NCBI GenBank assembly: GCA_029547145.1 | Contig: JAKPPV010000020.1 | Location: 1 to 44,709, forward strand | Source of the DNA: Methanobacteriota archaeon | GTDB lineage: Archaea > Halobacteriota > Methanomicrobia > Methanomicrobiales > Methanospirillaceae | Direction: 5' to 3' | Length of the DNA: 44,709 bases | Shown here: piece by piece, positions 34,003 through 42,738 of the stretch | Numbering within the stretch: the stretch's first letter is position 1 | Layout of the letters: every line of letters starts with the position of its first letter | Program-made: the position numbers and the translations under genes | The notes under the pieces: generated by a model | Seen by the model: the letters and a program-made list of their open reading frames with translations, nothing else | What the model was told of the DNA's origin: nothing | The model's database searches: none

Positions 34003-35547
34003 TCAGAGGGTGGAGAAGAGCCGGACCGCGTCGGCGAAGTCGATCCGTTCGTTCGCGTTGAAGTCGAACGCATCGACCGGCTCGTGCTCGCCGATCCAGG
34101 TCATCTGGTTGAAGAAGAGCACGACGTCCGCGAAGTCCGAACGGCCGTTCCCGTTCACGTCCTCGTAGCGCCCGTCGCCGTCCCTGTCCCGCGGCGGTCC
34201 CGACCCGCCGGGCACCGTCACCGGGTCGCCGACCGTGCGGGCGGTCACCTGGAACCGGTCCAGGTTGAGGTAGCCCCTCGGGAACCGGACCCGGAGGGTG
34301 TGGGGGCCCGGGTCCAGGTACCGTTCCTCCGCCGCCCCGACGACGTCGTAGCTCCCCCACCCGCCGGTTCCCGGGACGGTGACGGTGTAGGTAGGTGCGC
34401 CGTCGACCAGGACCTCGATCCGGCCGCCGTCGTTCGGCGATGCCACCCGGGCATCGAGCCGGTGGATGCCGGGCTGCCGGACGGTGACGTCGAACTCGAG
34501 CCACTCCCCGTCGCGGACGTAACAGACGGCGTACCCGCCGGGGATCTCCTCGATGTCGACGTCGTCGGACCGGTAGGCGCCCCCCTGGTTGCCGGGGGTC
34601 GTGTCCGAGAACCCGCCCGGCCGGTAGTCCTCCGCCTCCACGGCACCCGGGAGGGGGACGGGTGTCGGCGCAGGCGATGGCGTCGGGGTCGCGGACGACG
34701 GGTTCCAGCCGGCGAGCCGGGCGAAGAGGTGCCAGGCGGCATACGCCTTTTGGTTCGCGTTCAAAGGCTCCGTGTGGGCTGCATTGCACCAGTACCAGTC
34801 ACGCCCCTCGACGTGGCCCGCCTGCCAGGCCCGCGCCCAGTTCCCCCCGTCGTAGTTGCACGCGTCGTCTCCCCCGCGCGCGAGGTAGCCGTTGCCATCG
34901 GGGTCGAAGGACTCGATGTCGGCGAAGTCGTAGAGCACACGGTTGTTCGCCCGGCAGAACTCCCGGATCTGCTCGTTCCGGAGGTGCAGGTTCCCGCCCG
35001 TCCCGGTCCCGTCCAGGTGCCCGGTCATGTAGACGAAGGTGACGGATGGGTAGTCCCGCTCGAGCCCGCTCATGAGGGAGAGGTAGGTGGAGATGTCGGC
35101 CGCCGTCGCGCTGGAGACCTGCCCGCACCACGACCAGATTACCACGTTCACGTCCCGGTTCTCGGGCCGATCGAGGTAGGCGCGGGTCCGCGCCGCCCAC
35201 GTGGTCCGGTCCGGGTTGCCCAGGTCCCCGGGGACGAAGTAGTCGTCCAGGTCGAGCGCACCCCCGGACCCGCCCTCGTTGAAGGCGTAGGTGGACGGGG
35301 GGAGCGGCGCACCGGCGAAGGTGAAGAGGCCGGCCATCCCGTCGACCAGCTGCGAACCGTGCGAGGTGTGACCGTAGGCGACGTGGAGCTGCGCCCGCGC
35401 GGCCTCGATCGCCGGTGCCGGGATCGGGTCGAGATCGGCCGCGGTATGGTCGACGATGAGGGGAGAGGTGCGGGCACCCGTCACCGGCGGCACCGCGAGG
35501 ACGGCGGCAACCAGCACCGCGAGGAGGAGGAGACGTGCGAGGTGCAT
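34003..35547 (-). CDS. Secreted protein with CBM6-like domain and C-terminal dockerin
   Basis: 514 residues from ATG 35547. A signal peptide (about 1-24, PPVTGA) is followed by a ~280-residue N-terminal domain with HVAYGHTSHGSQLVDGM, NVVIWSWCGQVSSAT and FVYMTGHLDGTG, recalling uncharacterised secreted bacterial proteins with an SGNH-like alpha/beta fold. A PTPVPLP linker follows. The CBM6-like carbohydrate-binding domain reads AVEAEDYRPGG, GWGSYDVVGAAEERY and GPHTLRVRFPRGYLNLDRFQV. The C-terminal dockerin has two EF-hand-like repeats (DRDGDGRYEDVNGNGRSDFA and DFNANERIDFADAVRLF). A polysaccharide substrate is likely because of the CBM, but the catalytic residues of the N-terminal domain are not certain. 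Confidence 0.85.
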   Translation of the reverse strand: MHLARLLLLAVLVAAVLAVPPVTGARTSPLIVDHTAADLDPIPAPAIEAARAQLHVAYGHTSHGSQLVDGMAGLFTFAGAPLPPSTYAFNEGGSGGALDLDDYFVPGDLGNPDRTTWAARTRAYLDRPENRDVNVVIWSWCGQVSSATAADISTYLSLMSGLERDYPSVTFVYMTGHLDGTGTGGNLHLRNEQIREFCRANNRVLYDFADIESFDPDGNGYLARGGDDACNYDGGNWARAWQAGHVEGRDWYWCNAAHTEPLNANQKAYAAWHLFARLAGWNPSSATPTPSPAPTPVPLPGAVEAEDYRPGGFSDTTPGNQGGAYRSDDVDIEEIPGGYAVCYVRDGEWLEFDVTVRQPGIHRLDARVASPNDGGRIEVLVDGAPTYTVTVPGTGGWGSYDVVGAAEERYLDPGPHTLRVRFPRGYLNLDRFQVTARTVGDPVTVPGGSGPPRDRDGDGRYEDVNGNGRSDFADVVLFFNQMTWIGEHEPVDAFDFNANERIDFADAVRLFSTL

Positions 35548-35822
35548 CGGAGACCGATCGCCACCGGCGCGGATAAACCTGCTGGAGAGAGACCCGGCCG
35601 GCCGAACGGCCGATCCCGGGAACGGCGTCGTTCGGAGCGCCCGCAGGACCGCGTCGTCCCGTGAAGGCCGGGCGGGGGCCAAAACGCCCGTGCATCCCCC
35701 CTTCGAGATCAAAAAAAAGGTCCTGAACCGGGATTTTCTGCGAATCCGGCGGAGGATATTCCACCGATGAGATTATCTATCTTGGACGGCCAAACTGGAT
35801 CTATGAGCGCTCCATTGCGCGC

Positions 35823-37601
35823 GTGATCCTGATGAGACCCGTTACCGCAATCCTCCTGATCGGACTCCTGGCGCTGCTCCTCCCCCTGCATGCGATGGCG
35901 GCCGGTCCGACGATCATCGTGGCCGCAGCCGACGCGAGCCAGGCGTCCAAGGCACAGGCACAAATCCTCTGCAGCGGGGATAGCGACCAGCAGCAGATCA
36001 ACTACGCCTTCACCCTGCTCCCGCCGGAGGGCGGCACCGTCCAGCTCACGGAGGGGACCTACTATACGAACGGCTGGATCCACCCGAAGATGAACTCCAA
36101 CTTCTACGGCGCGGGAGAGGACCGGACCGTGATCAACGTCTACAACCCGAGCCAGTACTACAACCCGATCCACCTCATGCGCCCGAACATCCATGTCAAG
36201 GGCTTCACCCTCCGGGGTATGGGCTTCTTCCTGATCCGGACGAACGGGGTCCTGATCGAGGACGTAACGGTGACCTCCGTCGACGTGAACGGAGTCCGGC
36301 AGCCGGTGGGCGGGAACGGGATGTTCTTCATCTGGGTGGACAACCCCGAGACGGGTGACATCACCTTCAGGAACTGCAAGGCGATCGACTGCAACACCCA
36401 CGGGTTCAACATGAACGCGAACCGCAACGTCTCGCAGGAGAGGAAGGACGGCGTCCTCCCGTGGACGATCAGCAACCTCCGGTTCATCGACTGCCAGGCG
36501 ATCCGCTGCGGCTTCGGGATGGAGAACGGGTCGAACTCGGACTTCACCTGCGGATTCGACGTGCAGGAGGCGAACAACCTGGAGAACGTCCAGCTGATCA
36601 ACTGCCTGGCGGAGGACAACTGGGAGAACGGTTTCCACTGCGAGCCCGGCTGGTACCTCGGGACGAAGAACTTCTACATGGAGAACTGCGTGAGCCGGAA
36701 CAACGGCCAGCGGAAACCGGCCAAGGCACCGTACCGCGACTCCTACCTCTCGGGATACTACGTCCACCGGAACTCCTACCTGAAGAACTGCTACTCGGAG
36801 AACAACAAGAACGCGGGCTTCTTCGCGCACGACGGGGTGAACACCACCTTCGTGAACTGCGTCGACGACGGTTCCACCTACGGCTTCAAGATCGTGAAGG
36901 GCTGCAAGGACATGCTCCTGAAGGACTGCTGGTCCGAGAACGCGAAGGAGTGGGCCTTCTGGGGCGCGTTCGGTGACAACATCCGGGTCGAGAACTTCCA
37001 CCAGCAGAAGATGGGCGGAAAGGCGGTCGACGGCGGGGCACCGACGCAGTCCAACATCGGCTGGTATTACCACGACGCGCAGTACCACCACTCGGTCTCG
37101 TACTCGTACTTCGACATCACGGGGTACGGTCCGAACATCGAGGTCCTGAACCAGGAGGGGATCGACAACAAGTACGTCCTGAACCGGGCGAAGACCCCCT
37201 ACCCGAAGCCGGCCGTACCGCAGATCGCCGCAAAGTCGATCCCACCGCTCCCCCAGCCCGGGCAGGGCGGGTCGTTCCCCGTCGGCCCGACCATCGTCCC
37301 GCCGGTCACCACGGTGCCGATCGTCCAGCCGACCCAGGTGGTCCCGACCGTGACCGGCGTGGTCCCGACGGTGACGTCGCAGCCGACGGTCGTCACGGGC
37401 CCCGACTCGTGGGCGGCACGCGGGTTCGGGGCGGGCCGCCGGTACTCGGGGGCGACCTGGGGCACCGGCTCCGGGACGGTCCGGGTCCAGCCGACGGTGA
37501 CCACCGCGACGGGCGGAGTCGTCCGGCCCTCGACACCCTTCGGGATCGGGAGGGGCGGCGGGTCGTACGGCGCCTTCGGCGGGCGCTGGCTCGCCCGGTG
37601 A
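35823..37601 (+). CDS. Secreted right-handed parallel beta-helix protein
   Basis: 592 residues from GTG 35823 (ATG 35832 also possible). A signal peptide (about 1-27, HAMAAG) precedes a pectate-lyase-like start (GGTVQLTEGTYYTNGWIHPK; NFYGAGEDRTVINVY) and then ~12 short beta-helix rungs such as DITFRNCKAIDCNTHGFNM, NVQLINCLAEDNWENGFHC and YLKNCYSENNKNAGFFAHDG, rich in Asn, Cys and aromatics. The C-terminal ~130 residues are a Val/Pro/Thr repeat stalk ending in a Gly-rich tail (GRGGGSYGAFGGRW). This fold includes polysaccharide lyases and C5-epimerases, but no specific catalytic motif is identifiable, so the role may be structural. It ends at a strong terminator before the UDP-glucose dehydrogenase gene. 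Confidence 0.88.
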   Translation: MILMRPVTAILLIGLLALLLPLHAMAAGPTIIVAAADASQASKAQAQILCSGDSDQQQINYAFTLLPPEGGTVQLTEGTYYTNGWIHPKMNSNFYGAGEDRTVINVYNPSQYYNPIHLMRPNIHVKGFTLRGMGFFLIRTNGVLIEDVTVTSVDVNGVRQPVGGNGMFFIWVDNPETGDITFRNCKAIDCNTHGFNMNANRNVSQERKDGVLPWTISNLRFIDCQAIRCGFGMENGSNSDFTCGFDVQEANNLENVQLINCLAEDNWENGFHCEPGWYLGTKNFYMENCVSRNNGQRKPAKAPYRDSYLSGYYVHRNSYLKNCYSENNKNAGFFAHDGVNTTFVNCVDDGSTYGFKIVKGCKDMLLKDCWSENAKEWAFWGAFGDNIRVENFHQQKMGGKAVDGGAPTQSNIGWYYHDAQYHHSVSYSYFDITGYGPNIEVLNQEGIDNKYVLNRAKTPYPKPAVPQIAAKSIPPLPQPGQGGSFPVGPTIVPPVTTVPIVQPTQVVPTVTGVVPTVTSQPTVVTGPDSWAARGFGAGRRYSGATWGTGSGTVRVQPTVTTATGGVVRPSTPFGIGRGGGSYGAFGGRWLAR

Positions 37602-37672
37602 ACCGCCTCCCGTCCCCCGTCTCCGGACCCCGGGGACGGGGGACGGGACAGGCGGTTCGAGATCACTTTTTT
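37600..37672 (+). terminator. Hairpin terminator with T6 tract
   Basis: GAACCGCC…CCCGTC (37600-37621) pairs with GACGGGG…GGCGGTTC (ending 37658): a ~22-pair GC-rich stem with a two-base bulge, which begins inside the stop codon. Six T's follow at 37667-37672. It ends the beta-helix gene's transcript and separates it from ugd/galU. Confidence 0.75.
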
Positions 37673-37698
37673 CTGTCCCGGCCCCAACAGGTGGTCGG

Positions 37699-38967
37699 AT
37701 GAGGATCGCGATCGTCGGGGCCGGGCACGTCGGCGCCGTGACCGGTGCCTGCCTCGCCGAGATGGGCCATTCCATCGTGCTGGTCGACCGCGACGAGCGG
37801 GTGCGGGAACGGCTCGTCCGGGGCGAGGCGCCGTTCTTTGAACCGGGCCTCGGGGCGATGATCCGGGGGAACCTCCCCCGCCTGGAGACGACCGCCGACC
37901 TCGCCACCGCCGTCGGCAACAGCAGGATGACCTTCCTCTGCGTCGGGACGCCGTCGAACAGGAGGGGTGAGGCGGACCTCTCCGCGGTCCGGGCGGCGAG
38001 CGCGGCGATCGGAGAGGGGCTCTCCGGGACGTCCGGTCCCCGTACCGTCGTGGTGAAGAGCACCGTCCCCCCGGGCACGACGGCGGAGGTGGTCCGGCCG
38101 GCGGTCGAGGCGGGGTCCGGACGGTCGGCGGCGGACGGTCTCTCGGTCGTGATGAACCCCGAGTTTCTCCGCGAGGGTTCGGCGGTGCGGGACTTCTTTC
38201 TCCCGGACCGGATCGTGATCGGGGCCGACGACCCGGCAGGGGCGGAGGCGCTCGAGGCGCTCTACCGGCCCTTCTCCTGCCCGCGCGTCCGGTGCACAAC
38301 CGCGACCGCCGAGATGGTGAAGTACGCCTCGAACGCGTTCCTCGCCGTCCGCGTCTCCTGCGCGAACGAGATCGGGAACCTCTGCAAGTCGCTCGGGATC
38401 GACGCGCACGAGGTGCTCGGCGCGGTCGTGCTCGACGGCCGGATCGGTCCCCGGTTCCTCGGGGCGGGGCTCGGGTTCGGGGGCTCCTGCTTCCCGAAGG
38501 ACGTCCGGGCGCTCGTCGCCCTCGCCGGTTCGCTCGGGTGCGGGGCAAGGCTCCTCTCCGCGGCGCTCGAGGTAAACGACCGTCAGCCGGCGGCCCTCCT
38601 CGACCTCCTCGAGAAGCGGGTCGGGATCGCCGGGCGAAGGATCGGGGTGCTCGGCCTCGCCTTCAAGCCCGGGACCGACGACGTCCGCGAGAGCCGGGCG
38701 ATCCCGGTGGTGCAGGGGCTCCTCGACCGGGGGGCCCGCGTCGTCGCCCACGACCCGATGGCGATGGAGCAGTTCCGGCAGGTGCACCCCGGGATCGAGT
38801 ACGCGGCGAGCGCCGCCGAGGTCGTCTCGGGGACCGACGCGACCGTGATCGTGACCGAGTGGCCCGAGTTCGAGGGGATCGACTACTCCGGCCGGATCGT
38901 GGTCGACGGGCGCCGCTGCCGGCGGGCGGAGGAGACCGCCGCGGTCTACGAGGGGATCTGCTGGTGA
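37699..38967 (+). CDS. UDP-glucose 6-dehydrogenase / nucleotide-sugar dehydrogenase
   Basis: 422 residues. The N-terminal NAD site is MRIAIVGAGHVGAVTGACLAEMGH; the substrate motif LGFGGSCFPKDVRAL has the catalytic Cys. VKSTVPPGTT, MNPEFLREGSAVRDF and the C-terminal LGLAFKPGTDDVRESRAIPV are all family hallmarks. It oxidises UDP-glucose (or a similar nucleotide sugar) to the uronate in two NAD-dependent steps. The following galU gene starts inside its stop codon (GTGA), so both enzymes are made together, strongly favouring UDP-glucose as substrate. Confidence 0.93.
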   Translation: MRIAIVGAGHVGAVTGACLAEMGHSIVLVDRDERVRERLVRGEAPFFEPGLGAMIRGNLPRLETTADLATAVGNSRMTFLCVGTPSNRRGEADLSAVRAASAAIGEGLSGTSGPRTVVVKSTVPPGTTAEVVRPAVEAGSGRSAADGLSVVMNPEFLREGSAVRDFFLPDRIVIGADDPAGAEALEALYRPFSCPRVRCTTATAEMVKYASNAFLAVRVSCANEIGNLCKSLGIDAHEVLGAVVLDGRIGPRFLGAGLGFGGSCFPKDVRALVALAGSLGCGARLLSAALEVNDRQPAALLDLLEKRVGIAGRRIGVLGLAFKPGTDDVRESRAIPVVQGLLDRGARVVAHDPMAMEQFRQVHPGIEYAASAAEVVSGTDATVIVTEWPEFEGIDYSGRIVVDGRRCRRAEETAAVYEGICW

Positions 38968-39845
38968 CCCGGATCACGCGGGCGGTGATCCCGGCGGCCG
39001 GCCTGGGGACCCGGTTCCTCCCGATGACCCGGTCGATGCCGAAGGAGATGCTGCCCGTCGGTCGCAAGCCCGTCATCCAGTACGTCGTCGAGATGGCGGT
39101 GGACGCCGGGATCACCGAGTGCCTGATCATCACGGGCCGGGGGAAGCGGGCGGTCGAGGACTACTTCGACCGGAGCGACATCGCGGAGAACGAGGAGAAC
39201 GCACGCCTCGACGCCCTGATCGACCGGCTCGACATCTACTTCGTCCGCCAGAAGTCGCCCCGGGGGCTCTGGGACGCGCTCCGCTACGCCGAGCCGTTCG
39301 CCTCGGGGGAGCCGTTCGTGGTCCTGCTCGGGGACACCTTCACCCGCCCCTCGTGCCTGCCCCCGCTGATCGAGGCCTACCAGCGGCACCGGGTCTCGGC
39401 GATCGCGGTCCAGCCGGTTCCCGAGGAGCTCCTCGACCGGTACGGGGTCGTCGAGGCCACCCCCTGCGGGAGGGGGGAACTCCGGATCACGGACCTGGTC
39501 GAGAAGCCGGACCCCCGGAAGGCCCCCTCGAACCTGGCGGTGCTCGGCGCCTACCTCCTCACGCCCTCGATCTTTCCCGCCCTCGCGCGGACCCGCCCGG
39601 GGAGGAACGGGGAGATCCAGCTGACGGACGCGCTCCGGGAGGCGGCGGAGGCGGGCCGGCTGGTCGGCGTCGTCGCAAGCGGGCGGCGCTACGACATCGG
39701 GGAGCCGATGAGCTGGCTGCTCGCCAACATCGAGCTGGGACTGGCCGACCCAAAGACCAGGGAGGCGGTGCAGGGACTTCTCGAGGAGCTGGGTGCCGGG
39801 AAGGGCGGGGCGCTCCTCCAGGACCGATCCCCCCTGATCCGCTGA
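38964..39845 (+). CDS. galU: UTP--glucose-1-phosphate uridylyltransferase
   Basis: 293 residues from GTG 38964, overlapping the dehydrogenase stop by four bases. The nucleotidyltransferase signature AVIPAAGLGTRFLPMTRSMPKEMLPV, the VVLLGDTF strand, YGVVEATPCGRGELRITDLVEKPD, and LGAYLLTPSIFPAL are those of GalU. It makes UDP-glucose from glucose-1-phosphate, feeding the dehydrogenase. UDP-glucuronate would then supply glycan or S-layer N-glycan synthesis. No glycosyltransferase is in the window. Confidence 0.94.
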   Translation: MTRITRAVIPAAGLGTRFLPMTRSMPKEMLPVGRKPVIQYVVEMAVDAGITECLIITGRGKRAVEDYFDRSDIAENEENARLDALIDRLDIYFVRQKSPRGLWDALRYAEPFASGEPFVVLLGDTFTRPSCLPPLIEAYQRHRVSAIAVQPVPEELLDRYGVVEATPCGRGELRITDLVEKPDPRKAPSNLAVLGAYLLTPSIFPALARTRPGRNGEIQLTDALREAAEAGRLVGVVASGRRYDIGEPMSWLLANIELGLADPKTREAVQGLLEELGAGKGGALLQDRSPLIR

Positions 39846-40022
39846 CCGGCGGTGCCCCCCTTCCGGGAGAGGGCCGCGTGTCCGCTATACGTGCGTCACC
39901 GGTGCCGGAGGACCGGTTTCACTTTCGCGGGCGCAGGGATGCCCCTTCAGGAGCCGGGAGGGGCGATATCAGGGACCGGGACGGGCCCTTCCGGCCCGCC
40001 CGGGAGCCGGGATGAGGAGCGG

Positions 40023-40397
40023 ATGGGACCGGGAACGAGGGGGAAGGCGCCGTTGACCGCGGCACGGACCTTCGCCCAGCAGGCCCTCGAGGCCGACGGG
40101 TACACCGTCGTCCGGTCGGCGAGCGGGACCAGGACGGTCGACCTCGTCGCCTGGCAGGCACAAAAGGTCCGGTTCATCCTGGTCCGGCGGGTCCGCGAAC
40201 ACCGTCCGGCATCGGTCGTCGCGGTCCGGTTCGCGGCCGAGATCGCGACCCTCCGGGAGATCCCCCTCCCGGACGGCTACACCTGCACGGCAGAACTCTG
40301 GCTGTTTCACCGTCCGGACGGGTTCCGGCGGTACCGGGTCTACCGGGGCGGGATCATGGAGGCAGGGAGCGGGAGACAACCCGCCTGCCGCGCGTGA
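40023..40397 (+). CDS. Hypothetical protein, possible degenerate nuclease-like fold
   Basis: 124 residues from ATG 40023 (frames open further up to 39852 but low in coding quality). The core resembles the start of a restriction/Holliday-junction-resolvase fold: QQALEADGYTVVRSASGTRTVDLVAWQAQKVRFILVRRV. It has a DLVA aspartate, but no clear E-x-K, since the K position reads R. The remainder is YTCTAELWLFHRPDGFRRYRVYRGG. It ends with GTGA overlapping a potential GTG start of the prim-pol gene, so they are probably one operon. Function is unproven, and the fold assignment is tentative. Confidence 0.6.
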   Translation: MGPGTRGKAPLTAARTFAQQALEADGYTVVRSASGTRTVDLVAWQAQKVRFILVRRVREHRPASVVAVRFAAEIATLREIPLPDGYTCTAELWLFHRPDGFRRYRVYRGGIMEAGSGRQPACRA

Positions 40398-40453
40398 CAC
40401 GAACCGCAGGTTCTTGGGCGATGCCGCCCGATCACCCGGGAGAGAGGCTGTGC

Positions 40454-41203
40454 ATGACCGACCCACCGTACCTCGCCGGCCCGGTCCTGAACTGGTGCAC
40501 GGAGAACGGGGTCGTCCCGGTCCCCTGCCGGGCCGGGAGCAAGGCCCCGATCGGGGCGATCTCGAGCCGCGGGGTCTACGGGGGGGCCCCGCCATCCCCG
40601 GAGGCCCTCCTCGCCCGGTACGGCCGGGAGCGGTTCGGTACCGTGGTCCGGGACTCGTTCCACCTCCCGACGCCCGAGCGCCTGGAACGGATCGCCCGGT
40701 TCTGGCGGACCCCCGGCGCCCGTCTCTGGGGCCCCGGGGTGATCTCCATCTCGGTCGACATGAACTACCCGACGGCGGACGGGTACACGGTTGCCTGCCT
40801 GGACATCGACGACGACACCTGCCTTCCGCTCCTCGACTCCCCGCCGTTCGAAGGGTGCCCGGTGGTCGTGGGCCGGCACGGGGCAAAGGCCCTCTTCAAG
40901 CTCGACCGCGAGGGGGGGCGGACCCGGCCGATCACCCAGTTCGCCGCCGGAACGCAGGGGTCGCCCGCGTTCGAGCTCTTCACCTGCTCCAAGCACGCCC
41001 TGGTCTTCGGGCTCCACCCGGCGTCGACACCCGAATGCCCGGTGCGCTACCGGCTCGTCCCGGGGAGGCGGGGGCGGATGCCGGTCCTGCGCTGGTCCTC
41101 CGTGGCGGCGGCGCTCCTGGCGGAGGCGCGCGGGCGGGGCCTCGTCGTCCGGAAGGGGTCGGGGCCCGACCTCGACCAGGCGGGCCTGGAACGGTGGGTC
41201 TGA
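40454..41203 (+). CDS. Small standalone prim-pol (archaeo-eukaryotic primase superfamily)
   Basis: 249 residues from ATG 40454, preceded by a good GAGAGG ribosome-binding site. A GTG at 40394 would add 20 residues and overlap the previous stop. The prim-pol motifs seen are LDIDDD at residues 116-121 (metal-binding acids), the GRHGAKALFKLD nucleotide-contact motif with His, and the third FELFTCSKHALVFGLHP block. The N-terminal YLAGPVLNWCTENGVVPVPCRAGSKAPIG resembles the entry of bifunctional primase/polymerases. No helicase is attached. Such genes usually belong to plasmids or viruses, but no other mobile-element gene is adjacent. Confidence 0.75.
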   Translation: MTDPPYLAGPVLNWCTENGVVPVPCRAGSKAPIGAISSRGVYGGAPPSPEALLARYGRERFGTVVRDSFHLPTPERLERIARFWRTPGARLWGPGVISISVDMNYPTADGYTVACLDIDDDTCLPLLDSPPFEGCPVVVGRHGAKALFKLDREGGRTRPITQFAAGTQGSPAFELFTCSKHALVFGLHPASTPECPVRYRLVPGRRGRMPVLRWSSVAAALLAEARGRGLVVRKGSGPDLDQAGLERWV

Positions 41204-41207
41204 TGCC

Positions 41208-42122
41208 TCAGGACAGGTAGGTGCCGCTCCCGACGAACCAGTCATCGCCGGCCATCGCGACGTAGACCTGCTTTCTCCAGAGCCCGGTCTGGTGGAGACG
41301 GTGACTGGTGAGGTATGTGACGAACCCGCCGCCGTCCCGGGCCGCCAGTCCCATCTGCCGGACCATCCGGACGCCGTCCGGGTCGACCAGGTCCCAGTGG
41401 CTCGTTCCGACGGACGCCGGGTCCGCCGGGAGGGCGAGGACGGTGCCGTGAAGGTCGTAGGCGAAGATGTACCGGTCGCCGCGGACGAAGGTGCCGTTCG
41501 GGTCGGAGAACGCGGCGAGCGCGGCGTTCTTTCCGTGCGCCTGCGCGTAGCGGACCGCCTCCTCGACGAGGGAGACCGTTCCTTCGACCGGGTCGGGGTC
41601 GACCGGGAGGTAGACGCCCGAGCCGAGCCACCAGTCCTCGCCGACCCGCTCGACGTACCCGAGCTTCGGTTCGGTCGCGTTGCCGTGCGCCGGGTTGACG
41701 TACCAGAACCGGACGAAGCCCGTGCCGTTCCGGGCGGCATCCCTCAGGTTCCGGATGAAGAGCGTTCCACCGGCGTCGGGCTCATCGAGCCGGCTCGTGC
41801 CGACGAGGTGGCGCTGGAGCGGGTGGGCGAGGGTGACGCCGTCGAAGTCGTAGGCATAGATGTAAAGGTCGTCCTGGAAGAACGGGCCCGAGGTGTTCAT
41901 GAACGCCGCGAGTGCTGCCTCCTTCCCGTGGAGACGGGCATAGGCAGCGGCACCGTGCACGAACGCGACCATCTGGGCGGTCGTGTGCCCGGAGACGTTC
42001 GCCGGGGGGACGGCGGACGTGGTCGCCGGAACGGGGGGAAAAGGACTGCTGGAAGGGGTGGTGGTGCACCCACCGGCGACGAGCGCCAGGACGAGGCAGG
42101 CGGTGATGATGCAATGACGCAT
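41208..42122 (-). CDS. Lipoprotein with two Cache-type sensor domains
   Basis: 304 residues from ATG 42122 (MRHC…), lipobox LVAGGC (Cys19). Two homologous Cache-like modules follow: AAYARLHGKEAALAAFMN … DLYIYAYDFDGVTLAHP … and VRYAQAHGKNAALAAFSD … DRYIFAYDLHGTVLALP, each ending in a W-x-GSG-x-YL motif (WWLGSGVYLP; WFVGSGTYLS). Cache domains bind small molecules outside the cell, but here no transmembrane kinase or methyl-accepting region is attached, so it may be a binding partner for another receptor. It is convergent with the prim-pol gene. Confidence 0.85.
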   Translation of the reverse strand: MRHCIITACLVLALVAGGCTTTPSSSPFPPVPATTSAVPPANVSGHTTAQMVAFVHGAAAYARLHGKEAALAAFMNTSGPFFQDDLYIYAYDFDGVTLAHPLQRHLVGTSRLDEPDAGGTLFIRNLRDAARNGTGFVRFWYVNPAHGNATEPKLGYVERVGEDWWLGSGVYLPVDPDPVEGTVSLVEEAVRYAQAHGKNAALAAFSDPNGTFVRGDRYIFAYDLHGTVLALPADPASVGTSHWDLVDPDGVRMVRQMGLAARDGGGFVTYLTSHRLHQTGLWRKQVYVAMAGDDWFVGSGTYLS

Positions 42123-42234
42123 ACAAGAGGAACGCCCCGTCCCTTGATGGGACTTGCGGTTTCGACCCCACGGAGGCAGACGGCGGCGCCCCCGGAAAGG
42201 GGGCGCCGGGCGGAGAGAGGGGGTGTTCGAACGT

Positions 42235-42738
42235 CTACGCGAGTGCCGGGACGGTGTCCGCCCAGGCCTCGACCGCCGCACGGATCGCGTCGTCCTCGTA
42301 CGAGGAGATCGTGACCCGGTTGCGGTTGAACCCGACCGTGTAGACCTCCCCGTTCGGGTCGTGGCAGCGGAGCGTGGTTGAGAACGAGTCGTCCTCGGTT
42401 GCGTGGACGGGCGTCCCGCCCATCGCGGACGCGATGGCCGCGCTCTCCATCACCGCCGTCACGTTCGCCGCATGGGCGGCGATCGTCGGCGACCGCACGG
42501 TGACCGTGCCGACGGTCCGGGCATCCCCGTCCTGGAAGACGATCCGCGCCGTGTAGCCCTCGCGGGTCTTCTCGACGGCGGGCAGGGTCTCGCCCCCGGA
42601 CTGGTACGGGGTGCAGCCGAACGGGTTGTTCACAAGGACGTTCTCGACGATCGCGGCGAACGCCGCGATGCTCTCGATCGGCGATGCCAGGGTGCGCTGG
42701 GCACTCCGGGTCACCGCCCTCTGGACAAAGTCTCCCAT
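42235..42738 (-). CDS. Conserved hypothetical protein
   Basis: 167 residues from ATG 42738, or 178 from ATG 42771. Sequence includes MGDFVQRAVTRSAQRTLASP, IAAFAAIVENVLVNNPFGCTPY, then ARIVFQDGDARTVGTVTVRS and NGEVYTVGFNRNRVTISSYED. It has no signal, membrane segment or recognised domain. The alternation of strands and an Ala-rich helix suggests a small alpha/beta fold. It is divergent from marR, so it could share the operator region with it. Confidence 0.7.
   Translation of the reverse strand: MGDFVQRAVTRSAQRTLASPIESIAAFAAIVENVLVNNPFGCTPYQSGGETLPAVEKTREGYTARIVFQDGDARTVGTVTVRSPTIAAHAANVTAVMESAAIASAMGGTPVHATEDDSFSTTLRCHDPNGEVYTVGFNRNRVTISSYEDDAIRAAVEAWADTVPALA

Noticed and set aside
35709..38078. 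789-codon minus-strand frame opposite the beta-helix gene
   Set aside because: Low-complexity Val/Asp/Arg translation with no recognisable domain; the plus strand carries a secreted protein with signal peptide and repeats.
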